A stretch of 64,000 nt of DNA from contig OX465111.1 in NCBI GenBank assembly GCA_949987565.1, positions 4,916,421 to 4,980,420 of the forward strand, read 5' to 3'. Within the stretch, counting starts at the first letter, position 1; every line of letters starts with the position of its first letter. A model generated the notes under the pieces. It was not told the DNA's origin. It made no database searches and saw nothing but the letters and a program-made list of their open reading frames with translations. The position numbers and the translations under genes were made by a program. Below are positions 22,801 to 37,800 of this stretch, one piece after another. The stretch comes from Luidia sarsii. Taxonomy: Eukaryota > Echinodermata > Asteroidea > Paxillosida > Luidiidae.

Positions 22801-25800
22801 CGGTAGTCACAGAAAGGAGACATAATGATGAGCACCAGACACCGGGGAAGACAGAGTATTAAAAGATGGAGGTGTGAACTTGATGTCTACGGGGGGAACA
22901 GTACAATTGGTTCGGCGAGTCTCACGGGCCCAGGACCAAACAAAGGCTGCTCGGCAAACCCTCGTACGGTAGCCCCGTAATGCTATGCTAATCGCACAAT
23001 TTGTATCAACCACTCCGGCGGAAACTGGAGCGGATTTGACGTGGATGAAAGGGGCCTGGTCTCAGAGCGCATGCAGCATTAGACCCACAATGGGGTGCCC
23101 CCAGTTCCACCAAGTGATGCGCCGTCCGATTCCATCCATTAATAATGGCGTTTTAATGATTTCCCTCCTCCTGTTTTTAAAAGACCGACATAGCCAGGAA
23201 AACACATAATGCGTGCGAGTGTGCACCGTACAAAAATGTTCCCCCAAACAACAGCACAGGTGCGCACATACATTAGAGTGCAATACGTTCAGGTCCTCGT
23301 GTGCTGAACATACGGTATACAAACATACATTACCGCCGAATAGGGGCTCCCTATAGTGGGGGGTTTCGAAGGCTTTATCACTAATAGATTTATGTCAGGC
23401 GTGTACTTAGTGACGGCGGAAAAGGGAGAAAACAAAATGTAATGGGATGGTAATTCTTTTCTTTCATTTCTTTTTGTGGTCATATCCCTGAGTGTGTAGG
23501 GGGATGGGCTGGTTCAGTTCTTTGCCAGATTTTCAGCTTGGAATAAAAAATGAGGATGAACCCCCCAAAATCCAGGGATGCATGGGCAGGTACTGAATCC
23601 TAATGGCACTAGAGAACAAAACAAGAATATGTGGCCCAGCAGAATGACATGAATTATTCTGCACAGGCAATCTGAGGATAATGATGATTTTTTTTTTTTT
23701 TTTTGGGGGGGGGGTATTCTTGTAACCATAAAATAATAATAAAATAATGAAATAATTCCAACAATTTCAAACTAATCCCCCCCAAAAAAATGGGGGGGGG
23801 AGACTCTTGCAAAACACTTTTGCACAACACAATTGAGGGAAGCCTGGTTTTCATCTCAGCATGACTTTTCTCAAAGAAAGAGCAAATTCATACAAATCTC
23901 GCCCAAATATTTTTTGAGAACCTAGCAGGTCCTTTATTGAAGGAAGAACACCTTTGAGGAAAGTCCTAGGATCAAAACATCACATCCTTTACATTTTGTT
24001 GAAAACCAAACAAAAGAGAGAACTATTAGAGGACTATCTTTGTAAAACTATGATACTATTGCATGAATGTTTTTTTAAGCAGATGGTAAAATGTGTTGTG
24101 ACAAACACTTTTTGTTTAGTTAGTAAAAATTATTTTGTTTAATTGTTTGAAAAAATTTCCCAGACAGTTTTCCTTTTATTTCATTGCAATTAAAGCTGCA
24201 TCCACTTTTTGTGTGAACCCTAAACTGCTATAGCCAGGTGTAAAAGAAATTGTCGTTTGCATCAGAATGAAAATGGGGGTGTGATCCCTGGAGATATACG
24301 GCAGTTAATGGGTGAATGCTTCTGACTGCACCCCCCCCCCCCCCAACAAAGATTAGTTGACTTTAAGGGAAGGCTGCCGCCTAAGGGCTGGATAGCTCAG
24401 ATTTTATTTTGGCAATCTTTTTAAATTTCCCCTGTCAGTTTTCCTTTACAGTACTTTCATATAAACTTCTTGGAGTTTTGACAGTGTCGAAATCTGTGCA
24501 GTGTGCAAATGCTCTGTCAGTATTTTCAAAATCAAGTTTCATATTTAAAAACAAAAAAAGGAAGAAACTGCCAGAAAAAAATATGCAAATATAACTGCAT
24601 GCAAATGTAACTGGTAGCTTTGCATGAGGCAGACACTGTACCAGCATAATCCACCATACCCATAAGTCAATTTCAAGTGGTTCATCCAAGACCAAAACAA
24701 AAATTAAAAAAATTTGACGGTACTGGGGCTTCATGGCACTGAGCACAAATTACCGGTACATGTATTATAATTTCCCAGAGCCTGGAAAATTGGTGAAACC
24801 GTTGTTTTTTTTTGTTTTTTTTCTTCGTTTAAACAAAATTTAGTGGGCCTGAAGTTTTGATCCTAGCAGGACCTTTCTCAAAGGCAGAGAAAGGCACTCT
24901 GCCTTTGAGAAAGGTCCTGCTAGGATTGAAACGTCAGGCCCACACATTTTGAGATTTGCATTTTGGTAATTTTACTCAGTAAGCAGTTTGCAACATTTTT
25001 GTATATCACTTTTGTTTAAACAATTAGAAGAAAAATTGGCTGGGAACTTTTGAAGATTTTTTTTAAATGGCAAAGACAACTTTCACTGGACTGAGACTTG
25101 AACCTGAGACCTCTGGATTTTTTTTCGTACCAGAGCTCTAACCATCTGAGCTACCGTATCCAGCCCTTAGTTGGTGGCCTTCACAAATAGTCAACTAATC
25201 TTTGCCAGGGTGGAGGCGCCAGTCGAAAGCATTTAACCATTAACTGCCGTATATCATCAGGGATCACTGTTCCTAGAATGATTCTTTGTAGTGCCTAGTT
25301 CTTTGAACACTTGCGGATCAAACCACAATAGTATGAAAATTGCTATGGTACACAATGTACATAACTACATTGTGTAAAGTACTGTTAAGACTGCCCGTAT
25401 ATTTTGCTTATTCCTGGAGGCCCAGGCCACTTGAGCACTCAAGTTCAAGGCTGGCAGTCGAGGCACCACTCAGTGCAGGCTCAGAGCTTTGCAGTCTCAG
25501 CCTAAAGCCACTAAAATCTATCACTGCTCTGATTGCGATGATATATGCGGGTCTCTCAAACCATGCTCAAACTGACCTTGTGCGACACTGCAATGGATTT
25601 CGCGAACATATGAACCTTGCTACTGTACATTTACATGTACATGTACTTGCTACATGTACCTGCTAGTAAATGTACATTGTACATGCACTATCACCATGAA
25701 TAGCATAATACCTCATCCATTCTTGACTTACTACATGTACATGTACATGTACCTTCACCATGAATAGCCTGCTACAAGTATCCCATCTATTCTTGACTTG

Positions 25801-28800
25801 CTACATGTACCTCCACCATGAATAGCCTGATATCTCATCTATTCTTGACCCACTACATGAACATGTACAAACATGTACCTTCACCATGAATAGCGAATAT
25901 ACCGAATATACTGAATAAAATTCAGTGAGGGCTTGCCCTGTTCGACTGCATACACAGTGCTTTGCCCGATTGCTTGCTGGGAAAAAACACAGACAGCACA
26001 GGTGGGATTTGAACCTGAAACACCTGCTTTCTAGTGCAGAAGGTCTGAAGGAACGCATATTCCATGAAAAACATTCAACCCTAGTCTCCCTGAGTAGAAT
26101 TTTGGGTACGTATCTACACTACTCTATGAGGTAAAACTGTTTCCATATGAAGTATACTGTCCAAACCTTCAAACTACTGTAATTAGTTTTCCCAAGGTGC
26201 GAAGGTTACTGGATTAAAGGCTGACGCCATTCCAATTAAAAGTCATGTATAATGCAATAATAAACCCCTGGTGTACTCATTAACTGACAGTCGTATGTGA
26301 GTCACACTTTGCATGTCTCTAGAGACCTGGACCAAAAAACAAACAAAAAACAGAACTCACTTTGCACACCAGCAGACAGACCGGGAAAGAAATGTGCGCT
26401 CAGACAGGCAAGGCAAGGCAACATCTACACAAGTGGCAGGCTGACGGGTGCCAATGCCCTGCATGCACAGAGGCTGCAAATTCAGCTGTGCTCCGACCGC
26501 ACACTGCCAGGTTCACTGCACTGTGCTCGCACACAGTGCACGATACACGCGTCTTGTTATGCGCACTACACACCTCCCCCCACCCCCCTTCCACCCCAAT
26601 GCCCGAAACCCAAACCCCGCTGAATTCATACGCGCGCACACTCTGGCAGATCGGACGATAAACGCAACAACACACACCCCCGAATCTCACCGATAGCATT
26701 AGCAATAAAACAGGCCTGACAATGACGGCTGCAGTCGCTGGATTGTCTTTGGAGCAGATCCACAAGTACCAGGCTTCCACCCTGAACGGCAATGACGAGC
26801 ATCGCCGACAAATAAGTTAGGAAAACAATGCCCAATCAAGATGAAAACAATTACATGTACAACCAGGATGAACCTAAAGGAGCGACAGAATAATCCCCCC
26901 CCCCCCAAAAAAAAAAAAAAAAAAAAAACTATTCAAAAAAATAAATAAATAAGTAAATAAATAAAAAAAACAGCTTTAAAGGTCCTTACCAAATGAGCAA
27001 GAGGGTTGGGGGTTCTTTAGAGCAAGGGAAGAAGAAAAGCTGTCCAATTGTAGGTACTGCGTTGTGTTGTTTTTTTCCAGATGGCCGGATAAACGCTTGT
27101 GTCTCATCCGTCCGTCAGACGGCGACGGTATGACCTGAAATAAATGCCTCCCTCCTCCAGTCAGTCCGGGGAAAAAAAACCTCCAGGGCTCTCTTCTTCT
27201 TCTGTGCGCGCATGTGGCGTGCAGCAGTCACCTCGTCTTCACAATCTGCAGGTAGTTCTATCCTTGGCAGTGATGGCAATCAACTGTATGCGGCAGAGTC
27301 TCCCTCCCCCCCCCCCCTTACCGATTGTACACAGATGGTTAATCTATCACGAGATCTCGGGGCGCAGAGGGAGGTGGGATGGGGGAACGGTCCATGATCA
27401 CGGCACGGAGGGAGAGTGGAGTGATCCCGTTAGGCCTAGATCTAGTGACTTTTTTTTTTATTATTATTCTTTCTTTTCACCCAACTCTTCGCTGATAGAT
27501 ACCGGTACATGTATGTAAAAAGAAAAATATGCAACGCGCCACGGCGTCAGGTTTTTCTTTCGTGCCCAATATCGTCATCGGAAAAACAGAATCTGATTGA
27601 GGGAGTGTGTGTGTACGTACATGTACGTGTGTGTCGAAAAGGTACGGGGAAGGGAGGGGGAGGGGAGAAATTGGATGAACACAAGATCACATGTGAATAA
27701 TCGGGACAGCACGAGGTGGTGTAAATAGAAAAAAAATAGGGAGAAAAGGAAGAGAAGGAGAGGCATATGCCCTCCAAACAAACTTATCAATCGCAGAAAT
27801 TGGATTGGAAGAGGAGAATCCGTTGCAAGACCTTGTGTCAGCCATCGGGCTGGAAAGATGAAATGCTCTCCACCCATTGACACCACACTCGTTTCTCTCT
27901 CCCTGGCCCTTTGTTGCGGCCACACTGACGTCCCCCCCCCCCCCCCCATCAAAAGGAATATAGATGTAAGGAGATACGGAGGAGTGAGATTTCCCCACGC
28001 ACACCGAGGGAGAGGAGGAGGAGGAGAAGAAGGGGGAGCCAAAATGGATGACAGCAACCTCCTATGCCTGAGGGGGACTTTGAGAAGGACACAGCGACAG
28101 TGCAGGCATCAATGTCATCACACTGGCTAGACTTCTTCCAGTCCATTTGTCCCTTCAACGTCGCTCTGCCTCCCCCTCTGCGTCTGTTTCTATTTTCTAC
28201 TCGATCAGGATGAGAATAAGGTTCTTTAGGGAACCATGCCCTGAGCAGGACACAGGGAGGCTTCTTCAAGACACAGCCATATATTTCTATCATTATTTTC
28301 TTACCACTCCGAGCCAAGACCTCCAAATTTGGAGCACTGATGATGTTGTGCCGCACCCTATGTATCGGGGCACTGCTATTTGTCCAAAAGACACTTTTCA
28401 GCCTACCTCAAAACAATTTGAAAAATGACAAAAGCCACACAGACATCCAATTGAGCCAGGTTTGACTCGCTTGTACACACAAGTGTTAACCCTAGTGTTA
28501 TGTCCCTATGCTATTGTGTTTTTGGACCTTGTGACATTTTGTGACATCATTAAAATACCATGCAACAATAAATCTTTAAAAGATCATAGAGGGCAAAAAT
28601 GTTCACAAACACAAAACTACACTTTGAAGCATGGCAAAAACTTTTACTGGACCGGGACGTAAACCCCAAGACCTCTGGCACGGCGTGACGCCACTCTTCC
28701 CACCTGAACTATCCATCAAGCCCTGTGATGCCAGCCTTCCCAAAAAGTCAACTATGTATATTTTCTTTTCATCAGGGGAGAAAAAAGTACATGAGCGAGA

Positions 28801-31800
28801 GCTTTGCTATGTGAAGGTTTTTGACTTCTCCGCCACGACAGTGAAGCGGAAAGGTCTTCTTCTTCTTCTTCTCCGTCGGTCGCAAGATTGTATCGAGTCT
28901 TCTTTTTTTCTGCTCTCTCTCCTGACATTCATCAAGAAGACTGTTTTGCTTGGGGGGGGGGGCAAGGGGCAAGGGGGAAGGTGAAGTGGCAGGTGGGGGG
29001 ACAGTGGAGCAAGCACTATGACAGAGTCAGAGTCAGAGACGGGCTGGGGCTGGGGGGAGTGCAGATGAAATCTTCCCAAGCCACTGGCCCCCAACCGCAA
29101 TAATCCATCCACCTCCTCCTCCGCCTCCCCTCTTCGGCAATTGCTTCTTATCAAATTTATTTCCACCCCCACCCTCACTCTCACTCCCCCTACAAGTTCT
29201 AGTGGCGAGCCTCAGCTCAGAGTGGACACTGGACAGAGGCAGGCGAGAGGCACGAGCGTAATCAAGATTTTTCTTTCCAATGAGAGAGGGGGAGGTTAAT
29301 CACCTAGCCTTCATATCGGTCATCAACGTGGGCACACGTTGTAGATCAATATCTGTTTTTTCTTACACCACAGCTAGGAGATGTGCTTACAGAGAGCATT
29401 GACACAATTGGGCCCACAAAATGCACTAAGAGACAACGTGGCGAGGGAATTTATTTCGAGCAATTTGCACAAATATCTAAATTTGGAGGGCCTGAGGTTT
29501 TGATCCTAGCAACATTACAAACTGCTTCCTATCTAAATGACCCCAAATGCAAATATCAAACAAATTGAAGGGCCCAACGTTACAATCCCAGACACGCCAG
29601 CAGGACCTTTCTACATGTAAGTCGAGCCCTCCTACATTTTGACAATTTTGTCGCTAGAACTTGTGTAGTAGGGTTCTCTACTATGGTTTGCCAGGTAGTC
29701 TTAGAGCCTCTGAGTTCGAGCAAAGCGTGGAAGGTAAAATGAAGCCATGGTCATGAGCAGTCTACATGCACACGTTGAATCAGTTTCTGGTGTTATAGAA
29801 GTTAATATGCTTCCACAAGCTCTGTGAATGTACCGGTAGCCCCTCTTGAAAGGATATTATCATGATTCAGACTTGGGATCAGAATGCCTTTGAGAAAGGT
29901 CCTGCTAGGATCGGAATGTCATTTAGAATAAGTTGAGATCGACTATTCAGTTGAAGTCTCCCTTCTCGGAAGTCATCACATTTTCTGCAATTTGCTCAGC
30001 ACATGCATTGTCTACATGTACATGTACCAGGGGTGACACTGCACATTGCATGCAAAACGCAGTTTTGTTATCTGACCACTCTAAGCGATTGAGACTTCTT
30101 CCGTTTTTTTAAATTCTATTTCTCTCTTCTCCGTGGCATCAGCAGAGGAGAAGGGGGAAGAGCGTCTAGTCCCAAAGGATGAAATATCCGCTCGACTGAG
30201 TCAAGTGATTTCAGCGTCGGTCTAGTGCAGTGTGTGACCGCACAGGACCGACTGTCCATTATCTTTCATGTACGATTAAGAAAGAGGACGGAGCCCAAAT
30301 ATCACTATTGTCTGATTACAAATGCGGGCCTCAATTTCATTAACTTTCTTTGTGACATTTCTTGATAATGATTTGCGGCGAAGCTCAGTGCCCGTAATGT
30401 CGCAGACTTGATTAATAACACATATGCTGTGATGGATCAATACACGCACTGGCCAAGCGTGGGACTTGAGTGGGGCGCAGGTAGAGCAAAACGAGTTGTG
30501 CGGTTGATTACAATAACTCATCACTACTTAGCCGACCAGTGGTATTGGTAAGACGATGACCTGTGCGCAGGGGGCCATACAACCTACATGTATTAACCAC
30601 CTACATGTACAATGTACATTGTACATGTACGATGGGTTCAGAGCTGTAAGTTGACTTGCAATGCACCATGTGGGAGTGTGGGAGTGTGGGACTTGTGTAG
30701 GTCTGTAGGAGTAGTGTAGAGCACAGATAAAGAGAAAAACAAGTTCTCTGGTTGATTACAATAACTCGTCACACTTGGCTCTGTGAAATCCACCACTCGT
30801 CTGGTATGATTCTCCAGTCACTAGACCGGTTGTCCGGTGTTTTTTTTTTTCTAATTCTTTCATTTCCCTCTTCCTCCCCCTACCCATAAATTTCAACCTT
30901 CGAGAGGGTCCTCCGGCTTTGCCACCAATTGGAGGAGTGAGGGTTAATAGAGGTTCTCGCTGGCTCATACATGTACATGTACATGTACACCTCATCCCGG
31001 GACACAAGTACCGGTACATACATACCGTACATGTACATGTACAATGTACATGTACACCTCATCCCGGGACACAAGTACCGTGTACATACCGTACATGTAC
31101 ATGTACAATGTACATACATGTACAATGTACATACATGTACATGTACATGTATGCAAGGCCAAGATTGGAGCTGGCTAGCTAACCATAATCAGGCTGTGAC
31201 GACAACATTTCTCCATTCTCTGGTTTTCTTTTCTTCAAATTATTATAGCCAGGTACAGTATTTGGCTCCTAATTCGCTGCCATCCCATTCTACTCTCCTC
31301 CAAGCGCACAATTCTGACTGGCATAATGCCCTGCCTGCCCCCCCCCCCACTCTCTTCCCTGTTCCTTGCTCTATGGTCCTACTCAATGGCCTCTAGGTTC
31401 CCAACCCACCCCACCTCCCTACCCCCGTCCCCAGCTCTGATCCGTAATCTTTCCAATATGTTAGTCCCAGCCATTAGCTTCTGGCCTCTGTGTGAATTGC
31501 TCTGTATAATAATACGCACACCATGTATATTCCCCCTCCCATCCCCCACACAGTTGCCTGACTCTTATTAATCAGACTCGATGTACATGGATGTATATGG
31601 CATACACTGTCAGATTAATGTGCCAGCCGTACCGGTAGCTGACGGCATGGGAACAGCAGAGAGTACGGCACATTGTATGTCAACCTAAAGAAAATAACGG
31701 ACCCTAAACCAATGTCTCACACATTTTAAAGCGAAGTGGTTTGACAAACCTGAGTTTTGTTTGACAGGAGGATCTTCAAACCTGGGATCACAGCAGAAGT

Positions 31801-34800
31801 CTGTTTATCTGTTCCTAACTGTCTGCCTAAACAGAGTAATTCAGTGCTGTACATGTACATGTACCTGATGTAGGTGAAGAATTGTCATGAGAGCTGTTCC
31901 CACTACGAAAATAATCGCGATTTGAATCGCGATTCAAAAACCTCTTCTTATTTTTTTCATGTCTACACAGGCCAGATAATCACGTCGCAAATAAACGCGA
32001 GCCGATGTGGTTGTTTTCGTTTCGGACGCCATGATTCTAATGACCGCAGAATGTTAAAACAATGCTGCTTAATTGTTTTGGTCGTCAAAGAAACCCAGGA
32101 AAACCTCAAGTAAAGGTTTTTTTTAAATCGATGTTGCTTGTTGCCGATTTTATAATCGATGTTGCTTGTTGCCGATTTTATTATCGAGGTTGCCGATTTA
32201 ATTATCGATGTAGAAACTGAACGCATGCCTGGCGCGGGGCTCCGATACTGCAATAGTGACCAGCGGGCATTACGCAATGTACTTCCGGGTTTTACATTGA
32301 ATGGCAGGTATCCGGGTACCGACGATTTCAAAATTCGGGTATCCGGTTCCTCAAATACCCGATTTTGCCCAGCCTTAGTCATTGGTAAGAGCAACAGCAG
32401 TAGAACTTTGTCAATGTGTAAAGGAAAAAAGATTTTTCACACTACCTAAATAAAACTCTAGGCTGAACATGTCTAAATCGTGTGACCTGTTCACACTGCA
32501 CATTTGGCATTTTTAAAGTGATTTTTCCAAAGGATACAAAAGCACCAACGATATGCATAAACGTACATGTACATGTACATGTATCAAGGTAATTCCATAA
32601 ATCAGGAGTCCAACTTGTGACATATTGGTGTTCCCACTTACACATAAAACCATTTCTGTTCATGCATGTAATATTATTATAACAACATAATTAACCACTT
32701 TGTCAATTAACCAGTATGTTGTACATGTACATGAATTGTACATGAATTGTATACATTTATACTGTTTATACTGTTTAATCGACAGAACGTTTCATTCGTT
32801 GTTATAATAATACATGGAGGAGAGCTGAATGGTTTCATGAATGTAAGTGGGAACACCACAATGTCACATCCCCTGATTTATGGAAATACCCATAACGCAC
32901 AAAATAAATAATAGGAAGGACACAACAATAACATGTACTGGTATCTGCTACAAATTAGCAAGTACAGTAGTACACTAAACAAACATGTCAGATGTTCTTT
33001 GTATACAGAGAATGAATGAGCATGAACCAGACTAGAAGGGAGTGAATTCCAGAAGGGCATAAGCATGAACATGAACAATCTCCAGCCTTCTTGTGTACGT
33101 GTCTTCGGTTCATCAATAAAAGAGGAGTCAATCCGGGATGTTTAGCGAAATTAGTGTAGGCCATACCGGTAGGAAGCTTGATCCTCAATTTCCTCATACA
33201 TGTACATGTACGTACATGTACAGTACATGTAGGGTGCATGCACTCACACCCTACGGTATGTACAGTATGTGCAGACAGTACATGTACATGTGTGTACATG
33301 TACATATACCGGTACATGTATGTAAGATGTATGCAGTTTGGAATATGATAATATTACAGCTGCCTGTGATCAGTTCAGAGCTTGTTTGACTGCTAAGCTG
33401 GGTCTCACTCCCCCCAGATGACCACAGAAGCACGTACTCTGTAGAATTTTGACGACGCATGTTCCCAATGCCCTTAAGAGTACACATGGGTGCATGCCCT
33501 GCGATATGTGATCTTCTGCAAAGCCTTAACAAGTTAACACATACACATACATTACTAATATAAATGATCCCACATACAGTGTACTGTACCTGTACAGTAC
33601 ATGTACATGTACAGTACGGGGTACATGTAGAGTTGCATGTACATGTACATGTACAATGTACATGTAGAGTACAGCACACAATTTGTACAATGTGCACATG
33701 GTGTATGTGCAATGCATGTACCCTGTGTTTGTACTGTATAATGTATAAAGTACCGGCGGTACATGTACACATGCACACACTACATGTACATGTACAGTAC
33801 ATGTATGTACACATTATAGTAGAAATACATTAATACACATGTACATGTACATGTATGTATACTGTATGTCATCAACATTTTCAGAAAGTGGCAAATCATG
33901 GCATTAAGTAACACATCTTAAGATGGAAATCACTTTAAAACACTTATGTTGTCAACCCCAAAGATCATAGTCTCACGAGAACATTTTAATACTACTGTAC
34001 AGGCAGGCATTAAGATGGGCAAAAGTGTTACAGACTCTCCAAGCGCCATCTTTTCCGCTGCATGAAAGGATTCGTGAAAAGCCGTTGATGTACAATTGTA
34101 CATGTACCGTGCATTTGTGTCAATGTGTTTACATTTCACTGTAATGTACATTGTACATGGGTGTATGTGTGTACTGTACATGTACTGCATGTGTAAGTTT
34201 GTACCGGTAACTAAAAACACAATAACCAAATGATGTGCTGGATGCTCAAGGGGAATTGTTCACAACAGGATCAAAGACTGCCGCATGCACAGCACGTATG
34301 AAATATGCAATGTGATGTACATGTACATGTACATATACATGTACTGTACATGTATGTACTGTACTGTATATTTATAAATTATTGTAAACCTGCAGAATTC
34401 TACCACACACGCATTGTTGTGTACATATGGCAAAGAAATCTTTGGCTGGATCGGGACTTGAACCCGAGACCTCTGGCATACCAGCACTTTTACATCACCA
34501 TCTGGACTATAAAGTATGAAACATTTTTTCTGTTACATACTATACAGTATGTGCTAGACAAAACATGCTATGGGCTTGTAGTGTTATTTTGTGTGGGTTG
34601 GTTGGTTGGTTGGTTGGTTGGTACATGAACAGTATGTAAATAAATATTATTTAAGTAAGCAGTGTGCAACATTTTCATATCAATTCTAACTTGAGTTTTT
34701 GCCATAAACTAGGAAATAGAGAAGCTACAAGTAAATGTGCTACGGGATTGTATTGGTTTTTTTGTTTGTGCGGGTTGGTTGGTTGACTGGTTTGTAAATA

Positions 34801-37800
34801 AAATAAAGAGTCTGCAGCACTGCCGTATACATTTAGATATCAACTTGAGTGGTTACCATATGATATGAAATAGAGAATTAAGACTTGCTATGGGCTTCTG
34901 CTGCAATCTTTAAGAGGAGAGGTGGTTGGTTGGTTTGAAAATAAGGACTTCTGTATTTCACGATCTGCAAAGTATTAGCAGTCGGCAAAGATTTCCTATT
35001 AATAGGTATCCAAGTAGTTAAATAGGAAATAGAGAAAGCAACTAGGTGCTATGGGATTCCGCTGGTTTGTTTTCGGGGTTGGGGGATCGTTTGGTTGGTT
35101 TGCAAATATATAAATATCTTCCGTAGCAGATCTTCCCAGCAAGGGCTTTTCACGCCATTTTTTTTTTGTACGACACAGGCCATGAAAGGGGATTGTGGAG
35201 CGGCCTTTAGCGTCAGAGAGTGTTCACGTCTGGGAGATGAAGACGGAGGGCATATGGAGAGGAGGAGGAAAAGGAAGAGGGCATTGGAGAGTGTCAAGAG
35301 GAGAGGAAGAGGATGCAGCAGGAGAAGGAGAAAATCAATCATTCCTGGGATACAGCATCTCAGCGCCGTCCTTCCATGATTCAATTTCACTCTCCCTCCC
35401 CGCCCACCCACCTCTGCCTGCTGCCTTGGGGGTCATGTGACCCCATCCCAGACCCTCCCCCCTCCCTCCCTCCACAAACTCCTCCCACTCAGATCGTTAC
35501 CCCTGGCTGCTTTTGGCTGGGAGCAACATCGGGAATCACGCCGGGGGGGGGGGGGGGGGAGTCGTCCGGGCAACGACAAGGATAGGTCAGCCCCGCCCAT
35601 TCTCTCCCCCTTTGGTCCAAGAGGCTTCATGTACGTCTGTTAAACATAATGATGAGGGTTTTGGGGTGTTGCTTTGGGGGTTTGGGGGTGGGGGATGTGG
35701 TTTCCATGGAAAAGCAAAATCGTTGCCATGGTTGTGGGATGAGAGGTGAGGAGAGGGGAGGAGAGGGGACGGGAGGAGAGGGGACGGGAGGGGAGGGGAC
35801 GAGAGAGGAGAGGAGAGGAGAGGAGAGGAGAGGAGAGGAGAGGAGAGGAGAGGAGAGGAGAGGAGGAGAGGACGGGAGAGGAGAGGAGAGGAGAGGAGAG
35901 GAGAGGAGAGGAGAGGAGAGGAGAGGAGAGGAGAGGAGAGGAGAGGAGAGGAGAGGAGAGGAGAGGAGAGGAGAGGAGAGGAGAGGAGAGGAGAGGAGAG
36001 GAGAGGAGAGGAGAGGAGAGGAGAGGAGAGGAGAGGAGAGGAGAGGAGAGGAGAGGAGAGGAGAGGAGAGGAGAGGAGAGGAGAGGAGAGGAGAGGAGAG
36101 GGCAGAGCAGAGCAGAGCAGAGCAGAGGAAAGGAGAGGAGATGAACAGTGGACTGTGGATATGAGTGAAACAAAGCCAGCCAGTGCCAATGCCAAACAAA
36201 CAAGATTGAGGACAAGTAATTACCAGCCAACAAGTCAGAAAATGACATTTAATTTCCTGCCATACGGCCAAGGTACACACCGCACGAAGGAATCACGTAC
36301 ACGTACACGTACATGTAGATCCTTGGAGTGTGTTGCCCTTTCCCCTCTCCCTCTCCTAAGACAAAGTCCACTCTCTTCACTCCTTGCTTTGCTCTGTTGC
36401 TTTTGTTTAATTTTCAGTTAATTTCCTGTCTCGCTCGGGCACAACCTTCAACAATCTTCAACCTCGACTTGCCATTTATCTTTACAACTGTATGTCATGA
36501 CAAGACCCCAAAAAAGGAATTGTATGGGATTCAATATGAAAAAATTTGCATAGTGACACCATGTATTATCTATTGTCTTTTCCAAGAATGAGTGCGGCTC
36601 TTAGGAGTGCAACATTGTCTCTGGGTGATGGTCAGAGCACACTCTGCCCAAAAAGAGATTATACTGTACTTTGTACACGGTGTCACTGCAAACAGTCTGC
36701 TATGATTATAAATTACACATACACAATGTATATGGATCTTACTTTCCAATGGCACACGTGGTCGTGTGTACATACGGGACAATGTGTGCATTAAGAGATT
36801 GCTTGCTCAGTGCACATGCATGTACGTGTACATGTATGCAAACTCAACCTTGTCCATGGTCAGTCAATGTTGTCTGAGCGAAGCGGGCTGCATTGTCAAG
36901 AAGTAAACATTTCCAATTTACCGCAGGCTCTGAGTAAATTTACACACTTTCCTTCCCCGTTTACGGGGAAAATCCGCCTTCATGATTAGAGAAATGCATC
37001 TTACATATAGTTCACGAACGTAAATCACCCGATCTATCCTTTTCATGCCGTCACACCTTGGCACACCATCTGGCCTCATAACACGCTTTCCCAACCATGT
37101 ATTCCTCTCATTTGCACTGTACACACGTGTACATCTCTCAAGTTGTTTGCGGTCTTCCAACTTCTCCTTTACTTTCCTTACTCTTCCCTTTCCTTCCAAT
37201 GTTTCCCCCTCAGGATAGCATGTTAATGCAAAGGATTATTGCTCTGCTCTGTACACACACATTGTATGTACGCATACAGAATCTATTTAATCTAGAAATG
37301 TACCCCCAAAACCTGTCTTATTTGAACTGTCACAGGCAGGTTTCAGCCCCTTGTTTGTAGACATGTAGATTGGGTTAAGCTGGTGCCAGTTGGCACACTG
37401 TACATTGCTGGTGCTGACAAGTGTGTGCATGTTGTCTGCCGCCCTCTATTGGTGGGAGAGGCCAGAGTAGCAATTACTGTACATGTATCACTGGCACCTT
37501 GCAAAAGCACAGCTACATGTACTGTACCTGGTATGGCATTTTGCAGGTCCAGACATTGGAAGGGAGTTGAAACACCACACACCACACAAAAGGAACCACT
37601 GGTGAATTGTATAAGGAAGTTGGAATTTCATTGAAATGTTGAAACCACTGACTTACTGTACATGTATGTACATGTGTACAACTAAATGCCAATAATGTAA
37701 ATCTAATAATGTTGATAATTTGATCCTCTGATTTTGAGTAAGAATCCCACCAGGGTGGAGACATCAGGCCATCTTAATTTTGGAGAATTTCTAATCTGAA

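Noticed and set aside
26626..26835. Hydrophobic minus-strand frame ([16 protein letters not shown]) as a membrane protein exon
   Set aside because: No flanking exons or family resemblance; short hydrophobic frames are common in T-rich complement sequence.
33251..33814. 187-residue minus-strand Cys/Thr/Val-rich frame
   Set aside because: Mostly translation of ACATGTAC palindromes, which are open on both strands.
35587..36280. Frames of 130-217 residues (SSPLL or GEERR repeats)
   Set aside because: Pentamer GAGAG array; 5-bp period cycles through all frames.
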